From: Aurantiacibacter suaedae
GTDB taxonomy: Bacteria; Pseudomonadota; Alphaproteobacteria; Sphingomonadales; Sphingomonadaceae
DNA length: 64,000 bases
Direction of reading: 5' to 3'
NCBI RefSeq assembly: GCF_005434915.1
Contig: NZ_SKCG01000001.1
Location: 558,001 to 622,000 of the forward strand
In this document: one piece after another, positions 1-11,165 of the stretch
Layout: each line of letters starts with the position of its first letter
How positions within the stretch are numbered: position 1 is the first letter of the stretch
Notes under the pieces: generated by a model
Database searches by the model: none
What the model saw: only the letters and a program-made list of their open reading frames with translations
Told to the model about the DNA's origin: nothing
Program-made: the position numbers and the translations under genes

Positions 1-2559
<2,559 letters not shown>

Positions 2560-2695
2560 GTGCTCTATCGGTTTCCTCAACTCGAAGATGACAAAGTTGA
2601 CATCGTGACGATGCCCAAACCGCCTCTCATCCCCCTGAATTCGTACGACTTACCCCACAATGCCGAAGCTGACACCCAAGCGAACCAAAGTGCGC

Positions 2696-4855
2696 CTATC
2701 CTTCGATGCGGGAGAAATCGGCCACGTTGTGCACTGCAACACGGAATCGCGCAAGCAAGTCAAGCCGCGCGGAGCGTTTTGTGCCGTCTGTGTCATTTAC
2801 GGTCACTTCCTCGAAAAAGGCATCGATCGGCGCACGCAGGCTGGCTAGCGCGGCCATGGCGGCGCCGAAATCCTCTGCGGCGATGGCCTGCGAAGCCTTC
2901 GGCTCGGCTGCATCGAGCGCGTCGATCAGCGCCTTTTCGGCCTTTTCGGGAGTGTAGGAAAGCTCCGATGCGTGGCGTTCGCTCATCTTGGCGTCGATCA
3001 CCGCCTTCATGTCGGGATCGTCGACCAGCGCGAGCGGATCTTCCTCACCAGTTTGCGCGATCTCGCCCTCGATGCCGTGCCAGTCTTCCTTCTTGAGGAT
3101 GTTGGCCGCGCGCTTGTAGCCGGCGAGCAGGTTGGTGCCGTCTTCGGTCGTCATGAACTCTTGCAAGGCCTGCGCACGGCGTCTGACGCGCCAAATGTCG
3201 CCGTCCAGTCGCGTGCCAAGATCGGTCGACGCCTGAACGACGTCATAACGAACGCCGCCATCACGCATCATGACGCCCAGCCGATCATGCAGGAAGGCTT
3301 CCACCTGAAGGCCCGAGCCGACAGTCCCATCGCCTTTCCATAACCGCGCAATCTCGCTGACGAGGACGCGCATGGAGTTTCTCTCGATCAGCCGGATAAC
3401 GGCGATCGCAGCGCGGCGAAGGGCAAACGGGTCTTTTGAGCCGGTGGGAAGCTCATTGATGCCGAAGAATGCAAAAAGAGTATCCAGCTTATCCGCCAGA
3501 CTAACCGCAACCGTCACCGGCGCAGTCGGCACCTCATCGCCCTGGCCGACCGGCTTGTAATGATCGCGGATCGCGTCAGCCACTTCCGGCTGCTGGCCTT
3601 CCTTCTCGGCGTAGTAACCGCCCATCAGGCCCTGCAACTCGGGGAACTCGCCGACCATCTCGGTGACCAGATCGGCCTTGCACAGCTCGGCTGCCTGCCT
3701 CGCCAGCGCCGGATCGCAATTGGACACTACCCCCTCGGTGGCAAGCCATTCCGCCAGCTTCGCCACGCGCTCGACCTTGTCGGCTACGGTGCCCAGCTTC
3801 TCGTGGAAGGTAATCCGCGCCAGCTTTTCTGCATGAACCGCAAGCGGCGTCTTCTGGTCGAGCTCCCAGAAGAACCGCGCATCGCTCAAGCGCGCCGCCA
3901 GCACCTTGCGGTTGCCATCGACAATCGCCGCGCCGCCGTCGGAGGCGACGATATTGGCGGTGCAGACGAAGGCATTGGCGAGCTTGCCCGCGCTGTCTTC
4001 GCAAACAAAATACTTCTGGTTCACCCGCGCCGTGAGCTGGATGACCTCGGGCGGAACATCGAGAAACGCCTCGTCGAACCGGCCAAGCAAGGGCACCGGC
4101 CATTCGGTCAGCCCTGCGTTCTCCACCACCAGCCCCTCGTCGGCGACCAGCGTCAGGCCCGCCTCGGCAGCAGCCTTGGCGGCACCCTCGCGGATGATGT
4201 TCTGCCGCTCCTCGTGGTCGACGATCACATGGGCAGCGCGCAGCTTGGCGGCATAGTCATCCGCGTTCGCAATTTCGATGTCTCCCGAAGAATGGAAACG
4301 GTGCCCGCGCGTCACACGGCCAGAGGCGATCCCGCCCACTTCGCATGCCACCAGCTCATCATCCAACAGCGCGACGATGCCCGACAGCGGGCGCACCCAG
4401 CGCAAACTCTCGGTGGAGAGCGAGTCAGCGCCCCAGCGCATCGACTTGGGCCACGAGAAATCGCGGATGATCGCCGGGATCGCAGCGGCCAGCACCTCGC
4501 TGGTCGCACGGCCCGGCTTTTCGATCACAGCGAACCACGTCGCGCGGCCCTTCACGTCGCGCTCTTCGAGCTGGTCGCGGGTCACGCCGTTCTTGTTGCA
4601 GAAGCCGTCTACGGCAGCATCGGGCGCGCCGACCGGCGGGCCCTTGGCCTCCTCGCACACCGCCTCGGTCGCCTGCGGCAGGCCCGTAGCGATCAGCGCT
4701 AGACGGCGCGGGGTCGAGAAAACCTGCACCTCGCCCACCGACACGCCGGCGGCGTCCATCTCGCGGGCGAACAGTTTTTGCAGCTCAGCGCGCGCGCCTG
4801 CCTGCATCCGGGCGGGAATTTCCTCGCAGCGCAGTTCGAGAAGGAAATCAGACAT
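2696..4855 (-). CDS. glyS: Glycine--tRNA ligase beta subunit
   Basis: Beta chain of the bacterial alpha2-beta2 glycyl-tRNA synthetase, which binds tRNA and completes the enzyme made with GlyQ. I chose ATG 4855, which gives MSDFLLELRCEEIPARM, the standard GlyS N-terminus. The open frame runs 17 codons further upstream, but those codons fall in the REP-like repeat. The product is 719 residues, close to the usual 690-720. Family motifs include FHEKLGTVADKVERV and the HD-domain stretch ADLVTEMVGEFPELQGLMGG, then FALRRAAIAVIRLI before the anticodon-binding C-terminus. It follows glyQ by 117 bases that hold the inverted repeat. Confidence 0.96.
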   Translation of the reverse strand: MSDFLLELRCEEIPARMQAGARAELQKLFAREMDAAGVSVGEVQVFSTPRRLALIATGLPQATEAVCEEAKGPPVGAPDAAVDGFCNKNGVTRDQLEERDVKGRATWFAVIEKPGRATSEVLAAAIPAIIRDFSWPKSMRWGADSLSTESLRWVRPLSGIVALLDDELVACEVGGIASGRVTRGHRFHSSGDIEIANADDYAAKLRAAHVIVDHEERQNIIREGAAKAAAEAGLTLVADEGLVVENAGLTEWPVPLLGRFDEAFLDVPPEVIQLTARVNQKYFVCEDSAGKLANAFVCTANIVASDGGAAIVDGNRKVLAARLSDARFFWELDQKTPLAVHAEKLARITFHEKLGTVADKVERVAKLAEWLATEGVVSNCDPALARQAAELCKADLVTEMVGEFPELQGLMGGYYAEKEGQQPEVADAIRDHYKPVGQGDEVPTAPVTVAVSLADKLDTLFAFFGINELPTGSKDPFALRRAAIAVIRLIERNSMRVLVSEIARLWKGDGTVGSGLQVEAFLHDRLGVMMRDGGVRYDVVQASTDLGTRLDGDIWRVRRRAQALQEFMTTEDGTNLLAGYKRAANILKKEDWHGIEGEIAQTGEEDPLALVDDPDMKAVIDAKMSERHASELSYTPEKAEKALIDALDAAEPKASQAIAAEDFGAAMAALASLRAPIDAFFEEVTVNDTDGTKRSARLDLLARFRVAVHNVADFSRIEG

Positions 4856-4883
4856 GCGCGGCCTCCCGCACAAAAGCCCGCTC

Positions 4884-4952
4884 TTGCTGAGCTTGTCGAA
4901 GCACACGCACGGGGCTGTCGTCGCGCGTGGCCTTCGACAGGCTCAGGCTGAG
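4884..4952. repeat. REP-like inverted repeat pair between glyQ and glyS
   Basis: Two imperfect inverted arms: TGAGCTTGTCGAAGCA (4888-4903) and CCTTCGACAGGCTCAGGCTG (4931-4950). The core GAGCTTGTCGAAG / CTTCGACAGGCTC is the kind of repetitive extragenic palindrome widely seen in sphingomonad genomes (family knowledge). It lies wholly in the gap between two co-directional genes. The RNA could fold into a large stem, so it may protect or trim mRNA, but no function can be read from the sequence. Confidence 0.7.
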
Positions 4953-4972
4953 CGGATGGAGAGCAAGGACCA

Positions 4973-5884
4973 TCACAGCGACCACTCCGGATATTTTGCC
5001 TGCCATTCGGGCATCAGTTTCTCGGCATATTTCTCGCAAGACCCGCGCGCGAGATCGCGCACGCGGCCCATGTAGCTGGCACGTTCCTGCACCGAGATCA
5101 CGCCGCGCGCCTGCAACAGGTTGAACACATGGCTCGCCTCGATCGCCTGCTCGTAAGCCGCGATGGGGACGTTGTTTTCAAGGCTCAGCTTGCACTCGGC
5201 CTCGGCCTTCTCGAACAGGTCGAATAGAGCCTCGGTCTCGGCGACCTCGAAGTTCCACTTCGACATCTGCTTCTCGTTTTCGAGAAACACGTCGCCATAG
5301 CTCACGCCGCGCCCGTCGAAGTTCAGATCGTAAACGTTGTCGACACCCTGAATATACATCGCCAGCCGCTCAAGCCCGTAGGTCAGCTCGCCTGCGACGG
5401 GTTTGCAGTCGAACCCGCCCATCTGTTGGAAATAGGTGAACTGGGTCACTTCCATCCCGTCGCACCAGACCTCCCAGCCCAGCCCCCAGGCGCCCAGCGT
5501 CGGCGATTCCCAGTCGTCCTCCACGAAGCGGATATCGTGCGCCAGCGGGTCGATCCCGATCAGCTTGAGGCTTTCGAGGTACAGCTCCTGAATGTTCGCT
5601 GGGCTCGGCTTCAGGATCACCTGATACTGATAGTAGTGCTGAAGCCGGTTCGGGTTCTCGCCATAGCGGCCATCGGTCGGGCGGCGGCACGGCTGGACAT
5701 AGGCGGCGTTCCACGGCTCCGGCCCGAGCGCGCGCAGGGTGGTGGCGGGATTGAACGTGCCCGCGCCCATGCGCATGTCGTAAGGCTGGAGGATCAGGCA
5801 GCCATTCCGGCTCCAGAAGTCGTGCAGCGTCAGGATCATGTCCTGAAAGCTGGTCTGCGGGTTGCGCGCGGTCTCGGGCATCAT
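4973..5884 (-). CDS. glyQ: Glycine--tRNA ligase alpha subunit
   Basis: Catalytic alpha chain of class II glycyl-tRNA synthetase; it activates glycine with ATP. 303 residues, the usual size. Diagnostic motifs: [49 protein letters not shown] and [20 protein letters not shown]. Two consecutive ATG codons at 5884 and 5881 leave the exact start ambiguous by one residue, and no strong Shine-Dalgarno sequence is visible. First gene of the glyQ-glyS pair, diverging from the TraB/GumN gene that starts at 5982 with 97 bases between them. Confidence 0.97.
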   Translation of the reverse strand: MMPETARNPQTSFQDMILTLHDFWSRNGCLILQPYDMRMGAGTFNPATTLRALGPEPWNAAYVQPCRRPTDGRYGENPNRLQHYYQYQVILKPSPANIQELYLESLKLIGIDPLAHDIRFVEDDWESPTLGAWGLGWEVWCDGMEVTQFTYFQQMGGFDCKPVAGELTYGLERLAMYIQGVDNVYDLNFDGRGVSYGDVFLENEKQMSKWNFEVAETEALFDLFEKAEAECKLSLENNVPIAAYEQAIEASHVFNLLQARGVISVQERASYMGRVRDLARGSCEKYAEKLMPEWQAKYPEWSL

Positions 5885-5981
5885 GGCAGCGGCGCATGGC
5901 TCATGCGCGCGGGGGCGTCAATGGGCGAGCCAAGCCCGCGCACTTGACAGGCCGGGACTGTTGCAGTTCCCTCGCATATCC

Positions 5982-6947
5982 ATGCCGCGCACACTTTCTC
6001 TGCTGGCCCGACTGGCCGCCCTGCTGCTCGTCTGCGGAGCGCTCGCGGCAAGCCTGGTGCGCGCGAAGGAGCCGTCAGCGCTGGAGCAGGACTATGCCCC
6101 CGCCCCTGCAATCTGGCGAGTGGCCGACGAGGACACCACGATCTACCTGTTCGGCACCATTCATTTGCTACCGCCGGGCTTCCGCTGGCGCAGCCCGCCA
6201 TTCGATGCGATTGTGGATGAGGCCGACGAACTGGTGCTCGAAAGCAGCAGCGAGGATGCGATGACCAGCCTCGCCGCCTACGAGAGCAAATATGGCAAGA
6301 TCGGGGAGGCACGCGCGCCCACCTCGCAGCAGCTTGCGCCTGCGGTGCGCGGCAAATGGCGCGCGCTGATCGAAAGCTCGGGCGCATGGTTCGACGAGGT
6401 CGACGTGCTGCCCCTGCCGCTGATGGCCATGGGGCTTGGCTATACCACCGGCGGCGAGCCGGGCCTCTCGCGACCGGAATTGGGGGTGGAGAGCGTGCTC
6501 GAAGCCGAGTTCATGGCGGCGGGCAAGCCGGTCGGTTCGATCGAGGACCACGGCGCGGTGCTGCTCAGCCTGATGCGCATCGACGAGCGAGCCCTAATCG
6601 GCGAGCTGGAGGCCGACCTTGCGCATTGGAACGGGAAGTCGCCCAAGAACTATGACGGTGCCGGGGCCTTTCTTTACGAGCCCGAGACGTTTCAGATGGA
6701 GCACGATTGGGCGCGCGGCGTGGTCGGCAAGGAGTTCGACCTCGGGCTCGGCCACGGCAAGCTCGCGGCGGCGTTCGACAATGTTCTGCTGGCGCGCCGG
6801 AATCGCGCCTGGGCCGGATGGCTGGATGCGCGGCTTGAGCGGCCGGGCACCGTGCTGGTGGCGGTGGGCGCGGGGCATTTCGAGGGGCCGCGCTCGGTGC
6901 TGGCTATGCTTGAGGCGCGGGGGTTGCGGGTGGAGCGGATTGAGTGA
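5982..6947 (+). CDS. TraB/GumN family secreted protein, paralogue 1
   Basis: 321 residues from ATG 5982. That start gives a clear signal peptide (MPRTLSLLARLAALLLVCGALA, ending near LVRA); upstream in-frame starts would bury it. The mature region opens APAIWRVADEDTTIYLFGTIHLLPPGF, and the C-terminus has the family ending LVAVGAGHFEGPRSVLAML. The GTIH and GAGH histidines and the LVLESS acidic stretch are the conserved positions of the TraB/GumN group (PF01963), which is distantly related to Tiki/EreA-ChaN proteins and thought to be metal-dependent. The substrate is unknown. Two more copies lie at 8539 and 9438. This copy has no lipobox, unlike the others. Confidence 0.85.
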   Translation: MPRTLSLLARLAALLLVCGALAASLVRAKEPSALEQDYAPAPAIWRVADEDTTIYLFGTIHLLPPGFRWRSPPFDAIVDEADELVLESSSEDAMTSLAAYESKYGKIGEARAPTSQQLAPAVRGKWRALIESSGAWFDEVDVLPLPLMAMGLGYTTGGEPGLSRPELGVESVLEAEFMAAGKPVGSIEDHGAVLLSLMRIDERALIGELEADLAHWNGKSPKNYDGAGAFLYEPETFQMEHDWARGVVGKEFDLGLGHGKLAAAFDNVLLARRNRAWAGWLDARLERPGTVLVAVGAGHFEGPRSVLAMLEARGLRVERIE

Positions 6948-7212
6948 GGTGGGGCTGCTTACTTCAATTGGCAGCTTTACGTCGCAAAACAGCTAAGCTG
7001 ATGGCGGAGCGAGACAAGCTGAGGCAGCTTGAAGGAGCTTAATCTCGGTGTCGCCACACCGGCCGCACGGAAAGGGAACACAGCAGTCGCCGAAGGTGGT
7101 TGGAAATCTTTGAGCCTGTTGTGGTGGAAATATACCCAATCTGAAGTATGGATGATGAACGCGATTACCTGCCCACTGGTTAGTCAGTGGCTCGGAAACC
7201 GCACGAGAAAAA

Positions 7213-8121
7213 TTGAACTTACGGGGGCGTGTAGTGGGAGTCGCACAGGATTTTGACGCAGAAGGAAATCAATATCAGCCCCGTGAGTTTTGTAAATTTC
7301 TCTTGGCTATGCAGTCGACTTTCGGGTCAGAGGGCATCGCACATCAGAGGATTGATTTTCTTACAAAATTTCTGAGAAAGGTAGGGATTACCGGCAACAA
7401 GCCTTGGCGTGAAATATTAATGACGGAGGCTCAGAAGTTTGGGCGTCATAAAGACGTTGTTTTGGAGTTCGGCGTTTATAAAGGGAGGTCGACGAACTTA
7501 TTGGCTCGAATGCTTCCGAATGCAACGGTTTATGCATTTGATAGCTTCTGCGGATTTCCCGTTGATGGAAGAAGCGACTGGCAACAGGATTTCAGTGTCG
7601 ATCACCTTCCAAAGGTGCGCAGAAATGTAAATTTGCAAGTGGGGTATTTCGAGAAAACTCTGCCTGTTTTCATTGAGAGACACGGCAACGATATAAGAAA
7701 TAGAGTTGGCCTAGTGCATATTGATTGCGATATATATTCATCGACGTTAACCGTCTTCAATGCTATAGGTGAATTTCTTTCAGAAGGAGTTGTGATTGTT
7801 TTTGATGAGATTATAAATTATCCAGAATTTGCTTTTAACGAAGCTTTAGCCCTTTACGATTTCCTTCTGAGGCGTGGGTTGGATGCAAAGTGGAGTACAA
7901 ATATTGGCAAGATGTGGCTAGTTGACGAATCTGAAATCAGCGCCAGCTGGATTGGTTGGAAGGACTTTCGTCAGCACGGATTTTTTCAGAATCAATCTGT
8001 CGTTCTGTGTAATCGCGGAGAGGGCGGTCTGATCGACAAGTCGATGTTTCTCGATCCGAGCCCGGCGTTGGTCGACTATGTCGTTTCTGGCATGGAAGAT
8101 CGAGGATTGCACTCGGCATAA
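7213..8121 (+). CDS. TylF-like class I SAM-dependent methyltransferase, AT-rich
   Basis: About 302 residues if translation starts at TTG 7213; other in-frame candidates are GTG 7234 and ATG 7309, so the N-terminus is uncertain. The SAM-binding motif I is VLEFGVYKGRSTN, followed by VYAFDSFCGFP, then LVHIDCDIYSSTLTV and GVVIVFDEIINYPEF. This arrangement matches the TylF/macrocin O-methyltransferase-like family, often found in sugar or secondary-metabolite modification. Base composition is unlike its neighbours: I counted 23 G/C of 60 at 7741-7800 and 28 of 60 at 7441-7500, against 48 of 60 at 6841-6900. This points to recent transfer. It stands alone; no glycosyltransferase or transporter is next to it. 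Confidence 0.8.
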   Translation: MNLRGRVVGVAQDFDAEGNQYQPREFCKFLLAMQSTFGSEGIAHQRIDFLTKFLRKVGITGNKPWREILMTEAQKFGRHKDVVLEFGVYKGRSTNLLARMLPNATVYAFDSFCGFPVDGRSDWQQDFSVDHLPKVRRNVNLQVGYFEKTLPVFIERHGNDIRNRVGLVHIDCDIYSSTLTVFNAIGEFLSEGVVIVFDEIINYPEFAFNEALALYDFLLRRGLDAKWSTNIGKMWLVDESEISASWIGWKDFRQHGFFQNQSVVLCNRGEGGLIDKSMFLDPSPALVDYVVSGMEDRGLHSA

Positions 8122-8162
8122 AGTGCGATCACACCGAAACGGCTCGCCTCGACCTTTGTGCG

Positions 8163-8264
8163 ATGGCCATCTTGCTCGACTTGCCCGCGCAGACAGAAGG
8201 TCTGGTTACAATCTTTGCCTTTTTCTTGGGCTTTCATCTCAAATGGCTGAGTATGCGGGTATGA
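8163..8264 (+). pseudogene. C-terminal remnant of a small membrane protein preceding the HTH gene
   Basis: A 33-codon frame (ATG 8163 to TGA 8264) ending LVTIFAFFLGFHLKWLSMRV. The hydrophobic segment IFAFFLGFHL looks like the last membrane helix of a larger protein. Its stop overlaps the start of the HTH gene as ATGA, the arrangement expected of a translationally coupled pair. Small XRE regulators of this type often follow a short membrane protein (family knowledge). The upstream part is missing or unrecognisable, so I infer a truncated gene. A genuine tiny ORF remains possible. Confidence 0.4.
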
Positions 8265-8457
8265 AGGACCCATTGAAGCTGCTGCGCGCGGAGCGCGACT
8301 GGGCGCGACCGAATTGACCAGTCGGCTGGAGGTTTCGCGGCAGACGGTCAACGGCATCGAAACTGGCAAGCACAATCCCTCACTGCCGCCTGCCTTCCGC
8401 ATACCCCGCCCGTTCGCAATGCCCATCGAAGACATTTTCGATGGCGGAACAGGCTGA
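8261..8457 (+). pseudogene. Frameshifted small XRE-family helix-turn-helix regulator
   Basis: Reading from ATG 8261 gives MKDPLKLLRAERDW, then the frame runs into a stop at 8317. One frame over, the sequence continues as ELTSRLEVSRQTVNGIETGK, then a Pro-rich stretch and PIEDIFDGGTG with stop at 8455-8457. Joined, these make a roughly 65-residue HTH protein of the common 'LRAERDWSQAELA...VSRQTVNAIE' type. The break falls just after the DW codons and fits loss of one base. The late substitutions to Pro (for example IPRPF) also suggest decay. Not functional unless the base call is wrong. Confidence 0.75.
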
Positions 8458-8538
8458 CCCCAATCGACCCGCTGCCCCACTGGAAACCCAGCCCCCAACC
8501 CCCTATCTCGCGCGGGACAGTCTGGATACAATCGCCCC

Positions 8539-9441
8539 ATGCAGATCCTCAAGTCCCTAGCCCGCGCCGCTGGCGCCCTCGCCCTTATGCTCACAAGCGG
8601 CTGCGCTGTGGCCGATGCTGATCCGCAGGTTACGGCTGAACGTCCTACACACGGGCCCGCCTTGTGGAAGCTCGCCGAGGCGGACACCACGATCTACCTG
8701 TTCGGTACGGTTCACGCGCTGCCCAGCGATGTCGACTGGTACGACGGGCATATCGCCGCCGCGTTCGAAGAGTCCGACGAACTCGTCACCGAAATCGCCA
8801 TGGACGACCAGCTCGCCCTCACCCAGGCGCTCACCGGGTCGGCCATGCTGGCTGACGGGCAGAACCTGCGCGAGATGATGACGCCCGAAGACCGCAAGGA
8901 ATACGAGCAGGCCATGATCGACCTTGGCCTGCCACCGGGCGCGCTTGACCCGGTCGAGCCGTGGTATGCGGCAATGAACCTGTCGGTCCTGCCGCTGGTC
9001 CAGGCGGGGATCGATCCGGCGGCGGGGGTCGACATGACGCTCACCCGCGCGGGCGCGAACAAGCGCAAGGACGCGCTCGAAACGCTTGATGAGCAGGTGG
9101 CGCTGTTCGATGACATGCCCGTTTCCGCCCAGCTGACCTTCCTCGACGCGACGGTGGATGCCGTGCCCGAGGCGGCGAAGTCCCTGCGCGAGCTGATCGA
9201 CCTGTGGGTGGTCGGCGATGCGGTGGGGCTTGCCGCCAAGATGAACGAGGGGCTCGAAGATCCGGCGCTTCACCAGCGTTTGCTGACCGACCGCAACACG
9301 AACTGGGCCGGCTGGATCGAGCACCGGCTTGCCCAACCGGGCACCGTGTTCATCGCCGTTGGCGCGGGCCATCTGGCAGGAGACGGCAGCGTGCAGGAGC
9401 AGCTCAGCAAACGTGGATACAAGGTCGAGCGGGTCCATTGA
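8539..9441 (+). CDS. TraB/GumN family lipoprotein, paralogue 2
   Basis: 300 residues from ATG 8539. The N-terminus MQILKSLARAAGALALMLTSGC ends in a lipobox (LTSGC), so the protein is probably lipid-anchored in the envelope. The mature part repeats the family pattern: ALWKLAEADTTIYLFGTVHAL near the start and VFIAVGAGHLAGDGS near the C-terminus. It is clearly homologous to the proteins starting at 5982 and 9438. Its stop overlaps the TTG start of the next gene (TTGA), so the two are probably translated together. Function is unknown beyond the putative metal-dependent hydrolase fold of the family. Confidence 0.85.
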   Translation: MQILKSLARAAGALALMLTSGCAVADADPQVTAERPTHGPALWKLAEADTTIYLFGTVHALPSDVDWYDGHIAAAFEESDELVTEIAMDDQLALTQALTGSAMLADGQNLREMMTPEDRKEYEQAMIDLGLPPGALDPVEPWYAAMNLSVLPLVQAGIDPAAGVDMTLTRAGANKRKDALETLDEQVALFDDMPVSAQLTFLDATVDAVPEAAKSLRELIDLWVVGDAVGLAAKMNEGLEDPALHQRLLTDRNTNWAGWIEHRLAQPGTVFIAVGAGHLAGDGSVQEQLSKRGYKVERVH

Positions 9442-10307
9442 TCCGCGCCTTGCTTTCCGCGCTGCTGCTAGCCTTCGGGCTGGCCGCGTGCGACCTGCTG
9501 GAATCCGAACCCGAGCGGATCGCGCCCGGCGACCCTGCCCCCGCCTTGTGGGAAGTGACTGCGCAAGGCGGCCAGAAGGCCTGGCTGTTCGGCACCATCC
9601 ACGCGCTGCCCGACGATGCCCGCTGGCACAGCGCCGCGCTTGATAACGCCTTCGACGAATCCGGCCTGTTGGTGGTCGAAATCGCCGACCTCGGCGATGC
9701 GCAGGCAGCAACAGAGGCTTTCGCGAGCCTCGCCTATACCCCCGGCCTCGGCCCGTTTCGCGCCCGCCAGGACCGTGCCTTCAACCAGCGGCTCGATGGG
9801 AAAATCGGCGACAACGATGCCATCCTCCCCCCCGATATCGAGGACTGGGCCGCCGCGCTCCGGATCGCCAGCGCCTCGGCCGAGGATAGGGGCGAGAACG
9901 GCGTGGACCGTGCCCTTCTGGCGGGGAGCAAGCCGGTGGTCGGGCTGGAAAGCTACGTGGCGCAGTTCGGCATTTTCGACGCGCTTTCGCCAGCCGATCA
10001 GAAAGCGCTACTGCGCGCGGTGATGGACGACGACAGCGCCAAGGACGAAGCCGCGATGCGCGCGGCCTGGCTCAGCGGCGATCTTGAGGCTCTATCGCAT
10101 TTGGCGATGACGGGGATGCTGACCGAACCGGGGCTGCGTGCGGCTCTGCTAGAGCAGCGCAATCAGGCCTGGGCCGGACAGATCGCGCCGCTGATCCAAG
10201 AAGGCCGCAAGCCGTTCGTGGCCGTGGGCGCTGCGCATATGCTCGGCGAACAGGGCCTGCCCGCGCTGTTGGAGGCGCGCGGAATGCGTGTGAGCCGTAT
10301 ACAGTAG
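9438..10307 (+). CDS. TraB/GumN family lipoprotein, paralogue 3
   Basis: 289 residues from a TTG start at 9438 that shares four bases (TTGA) with the stop of the preceding paralogue. This start is preferred because it gives a compact signal, IRALLSALLLAFGLAAC, with a lipobox Cys; the frame is open further upstream, but those residues are Arg-rich shadow sequence. Family landmarks are ALWEVTAQGGQKAWLFGTIHAL and, at the C-terminus, FVAVGAAHMLGEQGLPALLE. The second motif reads GAAH rather than GAGH. Tandem copy of the 8539 gene and likely the same operon. Confidence 0.82.
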   Translation: MIRALLSALLLAFGLAACDLLESEPERIAPGDPAPALWEVTAQGGQKAWLFGTIHALPDDARWHSAALDNAFDESGLLVVEIADLGDAQAATEAFASLAYTPGLGPFRARQDRAFNQRLDGKIGDNDAILPPDIEDWAAALRIASASAEDRGENGVDRALLAGSKPVVGLESYVAQFGIFDALSPADQKALLRAVMDDDSAKDEAAMRAAWLSGDLEALSHLAMTGMLTEPGLRAALLEQRNQAWAGQIAPLIQEGRKPFVAVGAAHMLGEQGLPALLEARGMRVSRIQ

Positions 10308-10409
10308 TTGCTTTTGCGGCCATTCGCGTTATAGGCGCGCGCTTCCGGTCATGGTCATCCCTGGAGGCGTGGCGGGAAGATAACTCAACGCAACCGAAAG
10401 GCATTCCTC

Positions 10410-11051
10410 ATGAGCGAAGCTCTGAACCTGCCGGCCGAGCTGCGCGAACGGGCTGGCAAGGGAGCCTCCCGTGCGCTGCGTCGCGAAGGCCGTGTACCCG
10501 CTGTCATTTATGGCGGCAACGAAGAACCCACTCCGATCCACATCGAGGAAAAGTTGCTCTCGCGCCAGCTTGGCACGGGCCACTTCATGAACTCGATCGT
10601 GATGCTCGAGGTTGACGGCAAGACCGTCCGCACGCTGCCCAAGGATGTGGCGCTGCATCCGGTGAGCGACCGTCCGCTTCACGCCGACTTCCTGCGTCTT
10701 GCCAAGGACGCGAAGATCGAAGTCGCGATTCCGGTGGTCTTCATCAACGAGGAAGCCAGCCCCGGCCTGAAGAAGGGCGCGGTGCTCAACATGGTTCGCC
10801 ACGAGCTCCAGCTGCTGTGCGAAGCCAGCAAGATCCCGTCCGAGATCGAAATCGACGTGACCGGCCTCGAAGTCGGCGATTCGATCCACATCAGCCATGT
10901 GAAACTGCCCGATGGCGCGGAAAGCGCGATCACCGATCGCGACTTCACCATCGCCACCGTGGTGGCCCCTTCGGCCCTCAAGCGTGCGACCAACGAAGCC
11001 GCCTCTGAAGATGGCGAAGAAGAGAGCGAAGAGAAGGAAGGCGAGGAGTAA
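10410..11051 (+). CDS. rplY: 50S ribosomal protein L25/general stress protein Ctc
   Basis: Binds 5S rRNA in the large ribosomal subunit. 213 residues, the long (Ctc/TL5) form. The N-terminal L25 domain reads [21 protein letters not shown] with [20 protein letters not shown]; the C-terminal TL5 domain (about residues 95-185) includes [19 protein letters not shown] and [15 protein letters not shown]. The tail is acidic ([14 protein letters not shown]), as is common in alphaproteobacteria. Start ATG 10410 is preceded by a GAAAGG sequence. It lies ahead of pth, a frequent pairing, but a strong terminator separates them. Confidence 0.96.
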   Translation: MSEALNLPAELRERAGKGASRALRREGRVPAVIYGGNEEPTPIHIEEKLLSRQLGTGHFMNSIVMLEVDGKTVRTLPKDVALHPVSDRPLHADFLRLAKDAKIEVAIPVVFINEEASPGLKKGAVLNMVRHELQLLCEASKIPSEIEIDVTGLEVGDSIHISHVKLPDGAESAITDRDFTIATVVAPSALKRATNEAASEDGEEESEEKEGEE

Positions 11052-11079
11052 TCCTGCCCCCCTTTTCGGGACCCACAGC

Positions 11080-11117
11080 AAGCGCCGGGCCTCGCGAGAG
11101 GTCCGGCGCTTTGCTTT
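11080..11117 (+). terminator. Intrinsic terminator after rplY
   Basis: A 14-base-pair stem (AAGCGCCGGGCCTC with GAGGTCCGGCGCTT, one G-U pair), a GCGA tetraloop and then a T-rich run TTTGCTTTG. It begins 29 bases after the rplY stop. Confidence 0.85.
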
Positions 11118-11165
11118 GCCCCCGCAATTTGCATTTAAGGGCATTTCGATTAAGGGCGCAGCGCT

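Noticed and set aside
7029-7256. 75-codon frame before the methyltransferase
   Set aside because: No ribosome site, no family resemblance, composition unremarkable; kept as non-coding.
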